DNA from: Burkholderia stagnalis
Lineage (GTDB): Bacteria; Pseudomonadota; Gammaproteobacteria; Burkholderiales; Burkholderiaceae
Direction of reading: 5' to 3'
DNA length: 64,000 bases
Assembly: GCF_902830275.1 (NCBI RefSeq)
Contig: NZ_CADESW010000007.1
Span: forward strand, 283,895-347,894
Shown: one piece after another, positions 34,245 through 42,896 of the stretch
How positions within the stretch are numbered: the first letter of the stretch is position 1
Layout of the letters: every line of letters begins with the position of its first letter
The notes under the pieces: model-generated
Told to the model about the DNA's origin: nothing
What the model saw: only the letters and a program-made list of their open reading frames with translations
The model's database searches: none
Position numbers and translations under genes: made by a program

Positions 34245-34987
34245 CAGGCGTCCGGCGCGACCGCGCGCATCGCGTCGACCACCGTGCGCATGCGCTGCCA
34301 GTGCGAGCCTTCCCAGAACACGCGCTGGCACACGTCGCACGCGGCGAAGCGCCGGTGGCGCTGCTGCACGCCGGCCGGCACGCGCGCCGCCGCGTCCTGC
34401 GCGCTGAGCGGATGCAGCGGCGCGTTGCAGCGCAGGCACAGGCGGAACGGCCGCATGTGCGGCGCGAGATCGAGCCGCGTGAACAGCTCGCGCAGCTGCG
34501 CGGCCGGCTGCAGCGCATGCACGTAGCAGCCGCGCGCGACCGCGCGGCGCTTGAGCAGTTCGCGATCGCGGGTGAGCACGACGCGGCCGTCGTGCTCGGC
34601 GAGCCCCGCGATCTCGTCGTCGCTGAAATGGTTGTCGTAGCAGGTGTCGAAGCCGGCGAGGCGCAATAGCTGCGCGAGCCCGCCGAGGTGCGCGTCGGCG
34701 ACGAAGCGCCAGTCCGCGGGCGCCGGCATCGCTGCGCCGTCCGCCTGCTGCCGCGCCCGTTGCGGGTAGACGTCGACCTGGTCGCCGTCCGCGAGCTGCC
34801 GGTCGAAGCGGGCCGGCGCGCCGTTCACGCACAGGCGCCCGACTTCGGTGTGCGGCACGCCGAGCGCCTCGACCAGGTGCTTGACGCTGGCCTGGCCGCC
34901 GCACGCGCGGGCGAACGCGCGATCGCGCAGCGTTCGCGCGAGGAACGCGTTCAGTTCGCCGTGGAAACGGAAAGTCGCGGTCGCCAT
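34244..34987 (-). CDS. Mut7-C RNase-domain protein with N-terminal ubiquitin-like domain
   Basis: The 247-residue protein combines a ThiS/MoaD-like ubiquitin fold (about residues 1-78, ending D-G-D-Q-V-D-V-Y-P) with a Mut7-C domain. That domain has a PIN-like nuclease core (V-A-D-A-H-L-G-G-L-A, T-C-Y-D-N-H-F-S-D-D, L-T-R-D-R-E-L-L). A zinc ribbon follows with Cys184/Cys187 and Cys217/Cys220. The family is predicted to be an RNase but has no firmly assigned bacterial substrate. It is convergent with the small secreted protein gene and divergent from the dehydrogenase gene. Confidence 0.9.
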   Translation of the reverse strand: MATATFRFHGELNAFLARTLRDRAFARACGGQASVKHLVEALGVPHTEVGRLCVNGAPARFDRQLADGDQVDVYPQRARQQADGAAMPAPADWRFVADAHLGGLAQLLRLAGFDTCYDNHFSDDEIAGLAEHDGRVVLTRDRELLKRRAVARGCYVHALQPAAQLRELFTRLDLAPHMRPFRLCLRCNAPLHPLSAQDAAARVPAGVQQRHRRFAACDVCQRVFWEGSHWQRMRTVVDAMRAVAPDA

Positions 34988-35080
34988 GCGCGCAGTATCG
35001 CATCGCGCACGCGGCGGCGGTGCCTGCACGTCGCACGCGGCTGTGGTTAACTCGCGACTTCCACTGTCAAGGAGCAAGCG

Positions 35081-35950
35081 ATGGATCTCGGATTTATCGG
35101 GCTGGGCGAAATGGGGCTGGCGATCGCCGCGAACCTGCTGAAGGCGGGGCATCAGGTGAAGGTCTGGAACCGTTCGCACGAGCGCACCGCGCCGCTCGTC
35201 GCGCTCGGCGCGCAGGCCGTCGACACGCCGGCCGACGCGTTCCGCGGCGACGCCGTGTTCTCGATGCTCGCGGACGATGCCGCCGCGCGCGCGATTTTCG
35301 ACGACGCGCTGCTTGCGCAGGCGCCGCGCGGGCTGATCCACGTGAACATGGCGACGATCTCCGTCGCGCTCGCCGAATCGCTCGCCGAATCGCACGCGTC
35401 GCGCGGCCTCGATTACATTGCGGCGCCGGTGATGGGGCGGCCGGACGTCGCGGCGGCGGCGCGCCTGACGATCATGGCGGCCGGCCCGGCCGAAGCGATC
35501 GACCGGATGCAGCCGGTGTTCGATGCGATCGGCCAGAAGACCTGGCGATTCGGCTCGCTGCCGCAGCATGCGAACGTCGCGAAGCTGGCCGCGAATTTCA
35601 CGCTCGCGTCGGCGATCGAGACGCTCGGCGAGGCGTCCGCACTGCTTGCCGGCCACGGCGTCGCGATGCGCGATTTCCTCGACGTGATCACCAGCAGCGT
35701 GTTCCCGGGGCCCGTATACGAAGGCTACGGCGCGATGATCGCCGAGCGGCGCTACGAGCCTGCGCGCTTCAAGGCGCGCCTCGGCCTGAAGGACGTCCGG
35801 CTCGCGCTGGAGGCGGGCGACGCGGCGTCGGTGCCGCTGCCGGTCGCGAGCCTCGTGCGCGACAACCTGCTCGACGCGCTCGCGCACGGCGGCGGCGAGC
35901 TGGACTTCGCGGTGCTCGGCGAGGTGGCGTCGCGGCGCGCGGGCCGCTGA
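35081..35950 (+). CDS. NAD(P)-dependent beta-hydroxyacid dehydrogenase (HIBADH family)
   Basis: This 289-residue enzyme is of the 3-hydroxyisobutyrate / tartronate semialdehyde reductase family. The Rossmann motif G-F-I-G-L-G-E-M-G lies at 4-12, and the substrate loop at about 122 reads P-V-M-G-R-P-D. The catalytic-type Lys lies in N-V-A-K-L-A-A-N-F. The P-V-M-G-R-P-D variant (instead of D-A-P-V-S-G-G) marks a divergent subgroup resembling glyoxylate/succinic semialdehyde reductases. AAGGAGCAAGCG precedes the ATG. The exact substrate cannot be assigned. Confidence 0.92.
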   Translation: MDLGFIGLGEMGLAIAANLLKAGHQVKVWNRSHERTAPLVALGAQAVDTPADAFRGDAVFSMLADDAAARAIFDDALLAQAPRGLIHVNMATISVALAESLAESHASRGLDYIAAPVMGRPDVAAAARLTIMAAGPAEAIDRMQPVFDAIGQKTWRFGSLPQHANVAKLAANFTLASAIETLGEASALLAGHGVAMRDFLDVITSSVFPGPVYEGYGAMIAERRYEPARFKARLGLKDVRLALEAGDAASVPLPVASLVRDNLLDALAHGGGELDFAVLGEVASRRAGR

Positions 35951-36041
35951 TGCGCACCGGGGCCGGCGGCGCGCGACAAACGCGTGCCGCCGGTTGCATA
36001 ATCGACCTTTCATGTTCCTTTACGCAGAGGCAGAGGCAGCT

Positions 36042-36683
36042 ATGAATTTGCATACCTGGTGGCTTTTCGTGGCGACGGTGTTCGTCGTGTCGGCGATTCC
36101 GGGCCCGAACATGCTGCTCGTGATGACGCACGGCGCGCGCCACGGGCTGCGGCGCTCGTCGGCGACGATGGCCGGCTGCCTGAGCGCGCTGGTGCTGATG
36201 CTGTCGGTGTCGGCGGCTGGCCTCGGCGTGTTCCTCGAGGCGTGGCCGGCGATGTTCAACGCGCTGCGCTACGCCGGCGCGGCCTACCTGATCTACCTCG
36301 GCGTGAAGGCGTGGCGCGCGCGGGTCGACGATGCGGCGCCGGCCGCCGACGTCGGCGCGCTGCAGCGGCAGGCCGCGCCGGCGTCGCGCTGGGCGCTGTT
36401 CCGCGGCGGCTTCCTGGTCGCGGGCAGCAACCCGAAGGCGATCCTGTTCGCGGCCGCGCTGCTGCCGCAGTTCATCAACGCGTCCGAGCCGACGCTGCCG
36501 CAGTTCGGCATCCTGGTCGTCACGTTCGCGGTGATCGAGGTGAGCTGGTATCTCGTCTACGCGTCGTTCGGCACGCGGATCGGCGCGACGCTGAAGAGCC
36601 AGAGCGTCGCGAAGGCGTTCAACCGGCTGACGGGCGGCATGTTCGTCGGCTTCGGCGCGATGATGGCGCTGGTGCGGCACTGA
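36042..36683 (+). CDS. LysE/RhtB family amino-acid exporter
   Basis: This 213-residue inner-membrane protein has about six helices and the family N terminus F-V-V-S-A-I-P-G-P-N-M-L-L-V (residues 13-26), followed by G-A-R-H-G-L-R-R. The second half contains F-L-V-A-G-S-N-P-K-A-I-L-F. Such proteins export amino acids or homoserine lactones by proton antiport. GAGG upstream and the family N terminus fix the start at the ATG before N-L-H-T-W-W. It has its own terminator. Confidence 0.93.
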   Translation: MNLHTWWLFVATVFVVSAIPGPNMLLVMTHGARHGLRRSSATMAGCLSALVLMLSVSAAGLGVFLEAWPAMFNALRYAGAAYLIYLGVKAWRARVDDAAPAADVGALQRQAAPASRWALFRGGFLVAGSNPKAILFAAALLPQFINASEPTLPQFGILVVTFAVIEVSWYLVYASFGTRIGATLKSQSVAKAFNRLTGGMFVGFGAMMALVRH

Positions 36684-36721
36684 GCATCGCGCCCGCCGGG
36701 GCGTTACGCGCCGGTCGATCG

Positions 36722-36760
36722 AATCCCTGCCTCGCGGGCCACGCCGGGCAGGGATTTTTC
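36722..36760 (+). terminator. Rho-independent terminator of the LysE gene
   Basis: The stem AATCCCTGCC / GGCAGGGATT runs into TTTTTC, with a 15-base loop that includes CGCGGGCC. The end of the element touches the stop codon of the convergent MFS gene. Confidence 0.88.
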
Positions 36761-38060
36761 ATTGTGGGCCCGTCATCACGGGGGGCGGCGCGGCCACGGT
36801 CGCAGCGTCTGCGCGGCGCGCGGTTGCGATGCCGAATGCGCCGGCCGCGCCGGTGAACACGAGCGCGACGCCGCACACCGCGGGCCAGCCGGCCCAGGCC
36901 CACGCGCTGCCCGCGAGCGCCGCGCCGAGCGCGCCGCCAACGAAGAACAGCCCGACGAACAGCCCGTTCAGTCGCCCGCGCGCGGCCGGGTTCAGCAGGT
37001 TGATCGCGCGGCGGCCGAGCGTCTGGTCGGTGACGACGCCCGCGTCGAGCAGCGCGGCGCCGGCCGACAGCAGCGCGAGCGCGACGCCGCGATGCGCGTG
37101 CACATCGAAGCCGAACCAGCCGGCGCCCGCGATGCCGATCGCGACCAGCGCTGCCAGCATCGCGCCGTGCGCGAGCCGCAGCGCGGCGGGGCCGTGGCCG
37201 CGGTCGCCCGCCCATCCCGCGAGCGGGGTGACGATCGCGCCGCTTGCGCCGGCGAACGCGAACAGCGCGATGCCGTGCAGCCCGAAGCCGAACGGCGGCT
37301 GCGCCAGCCGCAGCCCGATCGCGGTCCAGAACGCGCTGAACGCGGCCATCGCGAGCGCGGCGGTCAGCGCGTGCCGCCGCAGCACCGGCTCGTCGGCCAG
37401 CAGGCGCCCCATCGAGACGAGCAGCGCGCGATAGCCGGCCGTCGCATGCGGCCGGCGCGCGGGCAGCCGGAACGCGAGCACCGCGGCGATCGCCGCGTTC
37501 GCAGCTGCGGCGAGACCGTAGAACGCGCGCCAGCCGAGCGATCCGGCGATCAGGCTCGCAAGCGGCCGCGACAGCAGGATGCCGAGCATCAGCCCGCTCA
37601 TCACGTTGCCGACCGCGCGGCCGCGCTGCGCGTCGGGCGCCATCGACGCGGCCATCGGCACCAGCATCTGGATCACGCTCGACGCGGCGCCGGCCATGAG
37701 CGTCGCGAGCAGGAACACCGTGCCCGAGCGCGTGACGGCCGGCAGCGCCAGCATCGCCGCGCACACGGCGAGCGTCGTCACGATGAGCCGGCGGTTCTCG
37801 AGCAGATCGACGAGCGGGGCGAGCAGCACGAGCCCGGCCGCGTAGCCGAGCTGGGGCAGCATCGCGACGAGGCCGGCGAGGCCCGGCGGCAGGCGCAGGT
37901 CGGCGCTGATCGGGCCGGTCAGCGGCTGCGCGGCGAACAGGTCGACGACGATCACGCCGACCGTCGCGGCGAAGAACAGCGTCATGCCCGCGCTCAGCGC
38001 GGGCGCGGCGGCGCCGGCCGAGCACGGCGCGGCGGGGCAGGGGGCGGCAGGAGAAGTCAT
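36759..38060 (-). CDS. MFS transporter
   Basis: This 433-residue transporter has twelve predicted helices. An Ala/Pro/Cys-rich N-terminal tail (M-T-S-P-A-A-P-C-P) precedes helix 1. The loop after helix 2 (L-V-D-L-L-E-N-R-R-L) matches the MFS D-R-x-G-R-R position, and M-S-G-L-M-L-G-I-L-L-S-R-P-L follows in helix 5. Drug or metabolite efflux is likely (YnfM/AraJ-like). It is divergent from the LysR gene at 38155, which probably regulates it through the repeats in the 94-base gap. Confidence 0.9.
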   Translation of the reverse strand: MTSPAAPCPAAPCSAGAAAPALSAGMTLFFAATVGVIVVDLFAAQPLTGPISADLRLPPGLAGLVAMLPQLGYAAGLVLLAPLVDLLENRRLIVTTLAVCAAMLALPAVTRSGTVFLLATLMAGAASSVIQMLVPMAASMAPDAQRGRAVGNVMSGLMLGILLSRPLASLIAGSLGWRAFYGLAAAANAAIAAVLAFRLPARRPHATAGYRALLVSMGRLLADEPVLRRHALTAALAMAAFSAFWTAIGLRLAQPPFGFGLHGIALFAFAGASGAIVTPLAGWAGDRGHGPAALRLAHGAMLAALVAIGIAGAGWFGFDVHAHRGVALALLSAGAALLDAGVVTDQTLGRRAINLLNPAARGRLNGLFVGLFFVGGALGAALAGSAWAWAGWPAVCGVALVFTGAAGAFGIATARRADAATVAAPPPVMTGPQ

Positions 38061-38108
38061 CGTGTGCCAGTCGGGAAGGAAAGAGTCCCCATCGTAGGCG
38101 GCCGGTCG

Positions 38109-38147
38109 TTATGCGACAATTGAAATATGTCTAACATGATTATGCGA
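38109..38147. promoter_or_regulatory. Direct repeats TTATGCGA in the MFS/LysR divergent promoter
   Basis: Two copies of TTATGCGA start at 38109 and 38140, 31 bases (about three helical turns) apart, and bracket an ATGT-cta-ACAT dyad at 38128-38138. Spacing and position between divergent LysR and MFS genes fit LysR tetramer binding. Confidence 0.5.
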
Positions 38148-38154
38148 GTTTGTT

Positions 38155-39081
38155 TTGAATACGCGCGATCTGCAGGCCTTCGTCGCGGTGGTGGACAGCG
38201 GCTCGATGGTGGCCGCCGCCGCGAAACTCCATCTGACGCAGCCGGGCCTCACGCGCCGCGTGCAGAACCTCGAAACCCTGCTCGGCGTGCCGCTGCTCGA
38301 ACGGCAGAGCAAGCCGCTGAAGCCGACCGCTGCCGGGCGCGAGGTCTACACGCTCGCGCGCAACGTGCTGGGTGCGGTCGATGAGCTGCTGGCGGCCGGC
38401 ACGCCGGACGGCGAACCGTCCGGCGAGCTGCGCATCGGCGTGCCGCCGTTCCTGTCGGAGCTGGCGCTCGAGCGGCCGGTCGACCGGCTGCGCGACGCGT
38501 TCCCGCGCCTGACGCTGCGCGTGACGGCCGGCTGGTCGCCGGCGCTGCTGCAAGGCGTCGAGCGGGGCACGCTCGACGCGGCGGCGGTGATGCTGCCGGC
38601 CAGCGCGAGCTTGCCGGACGCACTGACGGCCACGCTGATCGGCACGCAGCCGGCCGTGCTCGTCGCGGCGCGCGATTTCCCGCTGCCCGACGGGCCGTTG
38701 ACGCTCGATGCGCTGTCGCGCTGCCCGTGGGTGCTGAGCCAGGACGGCTGCGGGATGCGTTCCGCGCTGAGCCGCGCGCTCGGCGCGGCCGGGCTGCCGT
38801 TCGACGTCGCGGTCGAGGCGTTCGGGTCGGATTTGCAACTGTCGCTGGTCGCGCGCGGCGTGGGGATCGGCATTGCGTCGCCGGGCGCGCTCGCGCGCAG
38901 CGCGCACCGGGATGCGCTGCGGGTGGTTCAAACGTCGGGGCTGGAAACGCGGATCAACGTCTGGCTCGTGCACGGCGCGCTGCCGGGGCGCCTGATGCGG
39001 CCGGTCGCGCTGCTGCGGGACGCGCTGGGCGCCGTGATCGAGCGGGAAAACGTGAAGGGGTCAGAAGAAAACGCGGTTTAG
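38155..39081 (+). CDS. LysR family transcriptional regulator
   Basis: This 308-residue LysR protein has an N-terminal HTH (D-L-Q-A-F-V-A-V-V-D-S-G-S, L-H-L-T-Q-P-G-L-T-R-R-V-Q-N-L-E) and a C-terminal effector domain. The start is a TTG codon, because the family N terminus begins exactly there and no ATG or GTG is better placed; the ribosome site is weak. It is divergent from the MFS transporter gene, its likely target together with itself. A terminator lies 110 bases beyond the stop. Confidence 0.92.
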   Translation: MNTRDLQAFVAVVDSGSMVAAAAKLHLTQPGLTRRVQNLETLLGVPLLERQSKPLKPTAAGREVYTLARNVLGAVDELLAAGTPDGEPSGELRIGVPPFLSELALERPVDRLRDAFPRLTLRVTAGWSPALLQGVERGTLDAAAVMLPASASLPDALTATLIGTQPAVLVAARDFPLPDGPLTLDALSRCPWVLSQDGCGMRSALSRALGAAGLPFDVAVEAFGSDLQLSLVARGVGIGIASPGALARSAHRDALRVVQTSGLETRINVWLVHGALPGRLMRPVALLRDALGAVIERENVKGSEENAV

Positions 39082-39191
39082 AGCCGGCATTCGAGGGAAA
39101 GTCCTGATTTTCTCTAAGGAAATGTTGCGTTGCGGAAACTGATTCGCTATAGTTGCACCTGTCTCCTCCATGTCTCCTCTGATATGGATTC

Positions 39192-39219
39192 AGCCCGCCT
39201 CTTCAGGCGGGCTTTTTTT
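39192..39219 (+). terminator. Rho-independent terminator after the LysR gene
   Basis: A 9-bp stem AGCCCGCCT / AGGCGGGCT with a CTTC tetraloop is followed by a seven-T run. It is located between the LysR gene and the convergent OmpW gene. Confidence 0.9.
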
Positions 39220-39231
39220 CGTCCATCGTTC

Positions 39232-40068
39232 TCAGAATTTGTACGACATCGCGATGTAGCTGATGATCGGGTCCGCCTTCAGGTCCGATTTCGACTCGGC
39301 GAGCGTCGTGCCGTCGGCGGCCTTGATCGTCACCGTCGACGTCGTCTTCAGCGGGATGTAGGTCACCGACGCGACGAGCCCGAAATGCTCGGTGATGTTG
39401 TACTGCAGGCCCGCGTTGAACACCGGCTGCCACGACGACGACGCCTTCGCCGACACCGATGTCGTCCCCGGCTTGCCCGCGCCCGCGGCCAGGATCGCGC
39501 CGAGGTTGTCCTGCGTCTGCTTCACGAAGTTCGGGTTGAGCTGCAGGTCGCTGAACCAGTTGTACGACACGCCGAGGCCGAGGAACGGCCGGATCCGCGC
39601 GTTCGCCTGCGCGAAGTAGTACTGCAGGATCACGGCCGGGCTCCACTGCCGCACGCTCTTCACGATCGGGTTGACCGAGCCGAGCCCGATGTTCTGCGTG
39701 CCGAGCGCGCCGGCGGGGCCCGGCGGCTGGATCGTGCCTCGGCCCGACACCTTGAACACCGGCGGCACGCCCGCCACCGACGTGACCGCGATATGGTCGG
39801 TCAGGAAGTGGCTGACCGTCAGGCCGACGGTGTCCGCGCCGCTCGTGCGCAGCCCGGTGCCCGGCGACGTGAACGACGGCGGCAGGCGCAGCGGCGTGTT
39901 GATCGGCGTCGGCGCGACGTTGGTCGTCATCGGCGTGCTGCTCTGCTGCGGCATGATGTGGAACCAGCCGAGCGTGACGACGTTGCTGCCCGCGCTTTGC
40001 GCATGCGCCGCGAAGGGTGCCAGCGCGGCGGCGCCGGCCGCCGCGCAGGAGAGCATCTTTTTCCTCAT
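39232..40068 (-). CDS. OmpW family outer-membrane beta-barrel protein
   Basis: The 278-residue protein starts with a signal peptide (M-R-K-K-M-L-S-C-A-A-A, cleavage near A-H-A, residue 23). The mature chain is built of alternating beta strands ending in Y-I-A-M-S-Y-K-F, a C-terminal Phe as needed for BAM insertion. OmpW landmarks are W-F-H-I-M-P, D-T-V-G-L-T-V-S-H-F-L-T-D-H-I and R-I-R-P-F-L-G-L-G-V-S-Y. OmpW forms a narrow hydrophobic channel. It lies 18 bases after a DUF2957-type lipoprotein gene, so the three-gene unit is probably co-expressed. Confidence 0.9.
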   Translation of the reverse strand: MRKKMLSCAAAGAAALAPFAAHAQSAGSNVVTLGWFHIMPQQSSTPMTTNVAPTPINTPLRLPPSFTSPGTGLRTSGADTVGLTVSHFLTDHIAVTSVAGVPPVFKVSGRGTIQPPGPAGALGTQNIGLGSVNPIVKSVRQWSPAVILQYYFAQANARIRPFLGLGVSYNWFSDLQLNPNFVKQTQDNLGAILAAGAGKPGTTSVSAKASSSWQPVFNAGLQYNITEHFGLVASVTYIPLKTTSTVTIKAADGTTLAESKSDLKADPIISYIAMSYKF

Positions 40069-40086
40069 TGCCGTCTCCGTGGCCGC

Positions 40087-41322
40087 TTACTGGACGAATG
40101 CGCCGATCGTGAAATACGGCGTCGATCCCGCGTTGTCGAGGAAGCCGAACACCCCGCCCGTGAAGATGAACTTGCCGGTCGGCGTCGTGCTGCCCGCGCC
40201 CGAGTGGACCGTCGTGACCGTGCCCGGCACCTTCTGCGTGTAGTCGAGGTCGAGCGGGGTCGCGAGCGACGCCTGCGACGGCTGGAACGGATCGAGCAGC
40301 GTTGCCTGGTTGTTGATCAGCGCGGTGGTGCGGTAGTTGAACGCGCTGTCGACGCCGATGTACTCGCCGTTCTGCGAGCCGACCGTGATCGCCGCCTGCG
40401 GCGCGAGGATCGAGATGCTCGATTCGTCGTCGGCGGTGAGGCCCGGCACGCCGTTGGCGTCGGGCGTCGGGTTCGGGTTCGCGACGCCGGTGCGCACGAG
40501 GATCGGCACCAGCTGGTTGCGCAGCTTGCCGACGATCATGAAGCCCTTGCCCTGCGGCAGCGTCGACAGCGTCGGCTTCAGCTGGCTCTGGTAGTTGTTG
40601 GTCTGGAACGCGCCGCTGCCGTCCGCCGACTGCGCGAGGTTCGTGCCCGGCTGGCGGCAGCTGCCCGCGAACTGGCCGGTCGTGTCGCACTTGGTCCACG
40701 TGCCGTCCGCGTTGATCGTCACCTTCGCGTCGATCGACGCCGGCGCGAAGTTCTGCGACGGCACCTCGCCGAAGCCGACGTGGCTGTACGTGCCGGCGAC
40801 GTTCGCGAGGTTGGTCTCGATCGCCGAGAAACCGATGAACGGGTAGTACGGGAACTTGGTGTCGGGCACCGCGGCCTGGCCGAGCACGCCGCCGAACTGG
40901 ATTTCCTTGCCGGGAATCGTGCCGCCCGCAACGCCGTAGCCGACGAAGATGCGCGCCGGGCGCGACGCGTCGAGGCTCGCGCCGTTCAGGCGGAACGCGC
41001 ACTGGTTGAGCTTGTTGGTCGGCAGCAGCGTTTCCTGCGTGAGCGTGCCGCTGTCGACGGTGCCGGCGCGCGTCGGCATGACGGTGCCGGTGGTGCGCGG
41101 CACCGGCGATTCCACGTAGGTGACCTGCCAGATCATCTTGGCCGTGTCGAGCTGCAGCTTGACGAGCTCGCCGCTGCCCGCGCCGCCGGTGTAGACGGTG
41201 GTGTAGTCGAGCGTCGCGGGGCAGAGCCGGTCCTCGACGAGCGGCGGGGGATTGTCGGCGCCGCCGCAGGCCGAAAGAAGGGGCGCGGCAAAGGCCGCGG
41301 CCAGAATGAGGTTGCGCTTCAT
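40087..41322 (-). CDS. DUF2957-type lipoprotein, copy B
   Basis: This 411-residue predicted lipoprotein has lipobox L-S-A-C (Cys19) followed by G-G-A-D-N-P-P-P. The mature part is Gly/Thr/Asn-rich with predicted beta structure. It shares segments with copy A upstream: G-G-A-G-S-G-E, an E-S-P-(V/I)-P block followed by G-T-V-x-P-T-R-x-G-T, G-V-A-G-G-x-I-P-G, Y-P-F-(I/L)-G-F and D-D-E-S. I recall this family as DUF2957, common in Burkholderia and without assigned function. GGAGGAGC precedes the ATG. It lies between copy A and the OmpW gene. Confidence 0.85.
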   Translation of the reverse strand: MKRNLILAAAFAAPLLSACGGADNPPPLVEDRLCPATLDYTTVYTGGAGSGELVKLQLDTAKMIWQVTYVESPVPRTTGTVMPTRAGTVDSGTLTQETLLPTNKLNQCAFRLNGASLDASRPARIFVGYGVAGGTIPGKEIQFGGVLGQAAVPDTKFPYYPFIGFSAIETNLANVAGTYSHVGFGEVPSQNFAPASIDAKVTINADGTWTKCDTTGQFAGSCRQPGTNLAQSADGSGAFQTNNYQSQLKPTLSTLPQGKGFMIVGKLRNQLVPILVRTGVANPNPTPDANGVPGLTADDESSISILAPQAAITVGSQNGEYIGVDSAFNYRTTALINNQATLLDPFQPSQASLATPLDLDYTQKVPGTVTTVHSGAGSTTPTGKFIFTGGVFGFLDNAGSTPYFTIGAFVQ

Positions 41323-41477
41323 GTTGCTCCTCCAGGATTTGTTGTGTGTGGCGGCCGGCTCCCTGTCGGCCGCTTCTTGCTGGTGTGCGGTGCTGCCGGC
41401 GCCGTGCCGGGCGCCTTCCGTGGGGATGCGGCGGCTTGCGCCGCCGCGGCGTGGCCGCGTGCCGCGGCCGGTTGCGG

Positions 41478-42896
41478 TTATTTGCTGATCTGCGCGCCCA
41501 CGCCGAAATACGGCGCCGACGACGTGCTCGAATTGGCCGACGATTGCTCGACGCCGCCGTTCACCGTGCCCTGCACGAGCGCCGCGTACAGCCCGCCCGT
41601 CGCGATCAGCAGGCCCGAAGCCGACGTGTACTTCGCGCCGCTCGGCGGAGACGTCTTCAGGTTCAGCAGGCCCGGCGTCGCTTGCCCGTAGTCCAGCGTG
41701 AAGCCGTCTTCCGCGCCCTGCGTGGTCGGGTTCACGAACGTGCCGTTGCCGCCGCGGATCAGCGCGGCCGTGTACTTGAAGTTCGAATCCGCGCCCGCGT
41801 AGCCGCCGTCGATCGCGCCGGACGTGAGCGCCGTCGCCGAGCCGAGCACCGCGATGCCCGATTCGTCGTCGACCTTCGCGTCGGCGTGCAGCGGCGGCGT
41901 GCCGAGGTTCACGTTGCCGGTGCGCACGATCACCGGAACCGTCGCGCCGTTGAGCTGGCCGATCACCATGTGCGCGCTCGCCGACTTGCCGGTCTGGCCG
42001 ACCAGCGGCAGGCTCGTCTGCGGCAGCGTCTGCGGCGCCTTCGCGCTGTTGAAGTAGCCGCCCGTCGCGTTCGCCTGCCACGGGTCGCCGGTCGTCTGGC
42101 AGCCGCCCGCGCCCGTCGACGTGCACGCGCCGTTCGCGTCGAACGTCTCGCTCGAGTTCGAGCCCTTCGTCGCGTAGTTCGACGACGGCACGAGGTGATA
42201 GATCAGCGCGTTGTAGGTGCCCGGCAGCGTCGAGAGGTCCGTCGTCGTGTTCGCGAAGCCGAGGAACGGGTAGAAGTCGAAGTGGCGGTTCGGCACCTGG
42301 CCGATGTTCTGCAGGACGCCGGGGATGATCGTGAGGCCGTCGTACTGCACCGTCGCCCCCGGAATGCCGCCGCCCGCGACGCCCATGCCGACCAGCAGCA
42401 TCGGCGGGTTCGCCTGGTTGAAGTCGGCGGCCGTCGAATAGGTCGAGTCGTCGCCGGCCGTGCCGGAGCCGGGCGTGAGGACGAACGCGCAGCGGGTCTG
42501 CTCGGCGGTCGGCAGCGTGCCGGCCGGCGGGTGGATGACCTTGCCGGCGATCGTCGTGCCGACGCGCGTGGGCGTGACGGTGCCGGTCTTCAGCGGGATC
42601 GGCGATTCGAGCCACTTGAGCGTGTAGGTCATCGCGACCGCGTCGATGTTGACGCTGACGATCTCGCCGCTACCCGCGCCGCCGAGATACGTGCTTTTCA
42701 CGATGTCGGCGTTGGCCGGGCACAGCGCACCGTTGACGGGCACCGACGGTGGCGGCCCTTGCGTGCCGCAGCTCGAACCGGAACATTGGGGCGCTTCGAT
42801 CGGGCCGGGCGCGCCGGAATCTCCCCCACCACATGCAACCAGGAAAGGGGCAATGGCAAAGGCCGTTGCCACCCCCTTCGATAAGGCGTGCGACAT
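41478..42896 (-). CDS. DUF2957-type lipoprotein, copy A
   Basis: This 472-residue predicted lipoprotein has lipobox L-V-A-C (Cys22), then a Cys/Pro-rich segment (C-S-G-S-S-C-G-T-Q). The body resembles copy B in the same order of motifs but carries extra insertions, for example a Cys-containing stretch A-C-T-S-T-G-A-G-G-C. Copies A and B are clearly paralogous but substantially diverged, so the duplication is old. GGAGA lies 8 bases upstream of the ATG. It is the first gene of the presumed lipoprotein/OmpW operon. Confidence 0.85.
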   Translation of the reverse strand: MSHALSKGVATAFAIAPFLVACGGGDSGAPGPIEAPQCSGSSCGTQGPPPSVPVNGALCPANADIVKSTYLGGAGSGEIVSVNIDAVAMTYTLKWLESPIPLKTGTVTPTRVGTTIAGKVIHPPAGTLPTAEQTRCAFVLTPGSGTAGDDSTYSTAADFNQANPPMLLVGMGVAGGGIPGATVQYDGLTIIPGVLQNIGQVPNRHFDFYPFLGFANTTTDLSTLPGTYNALIYHLVPSSNYATKGSNSSETFDANGACTSTGAGGCQTTGDPWQANATGGYFNSAKAPQTLPQTSLPLVGQTGKSASAHMVIGQLNGATVPVIVRTGNVNLGTPPLHADAKVDDESGIAVLGSATALTSGAIDGGYAGADSNFKYTAALIRGGNGTFVNPTTQGAEDGFTLDYGQATPGLLNLKTSPPSGAKYTSASGLLIATGGLYAALVQGTVNGGVEQSSANSSTSSAPYFGVGAQISK

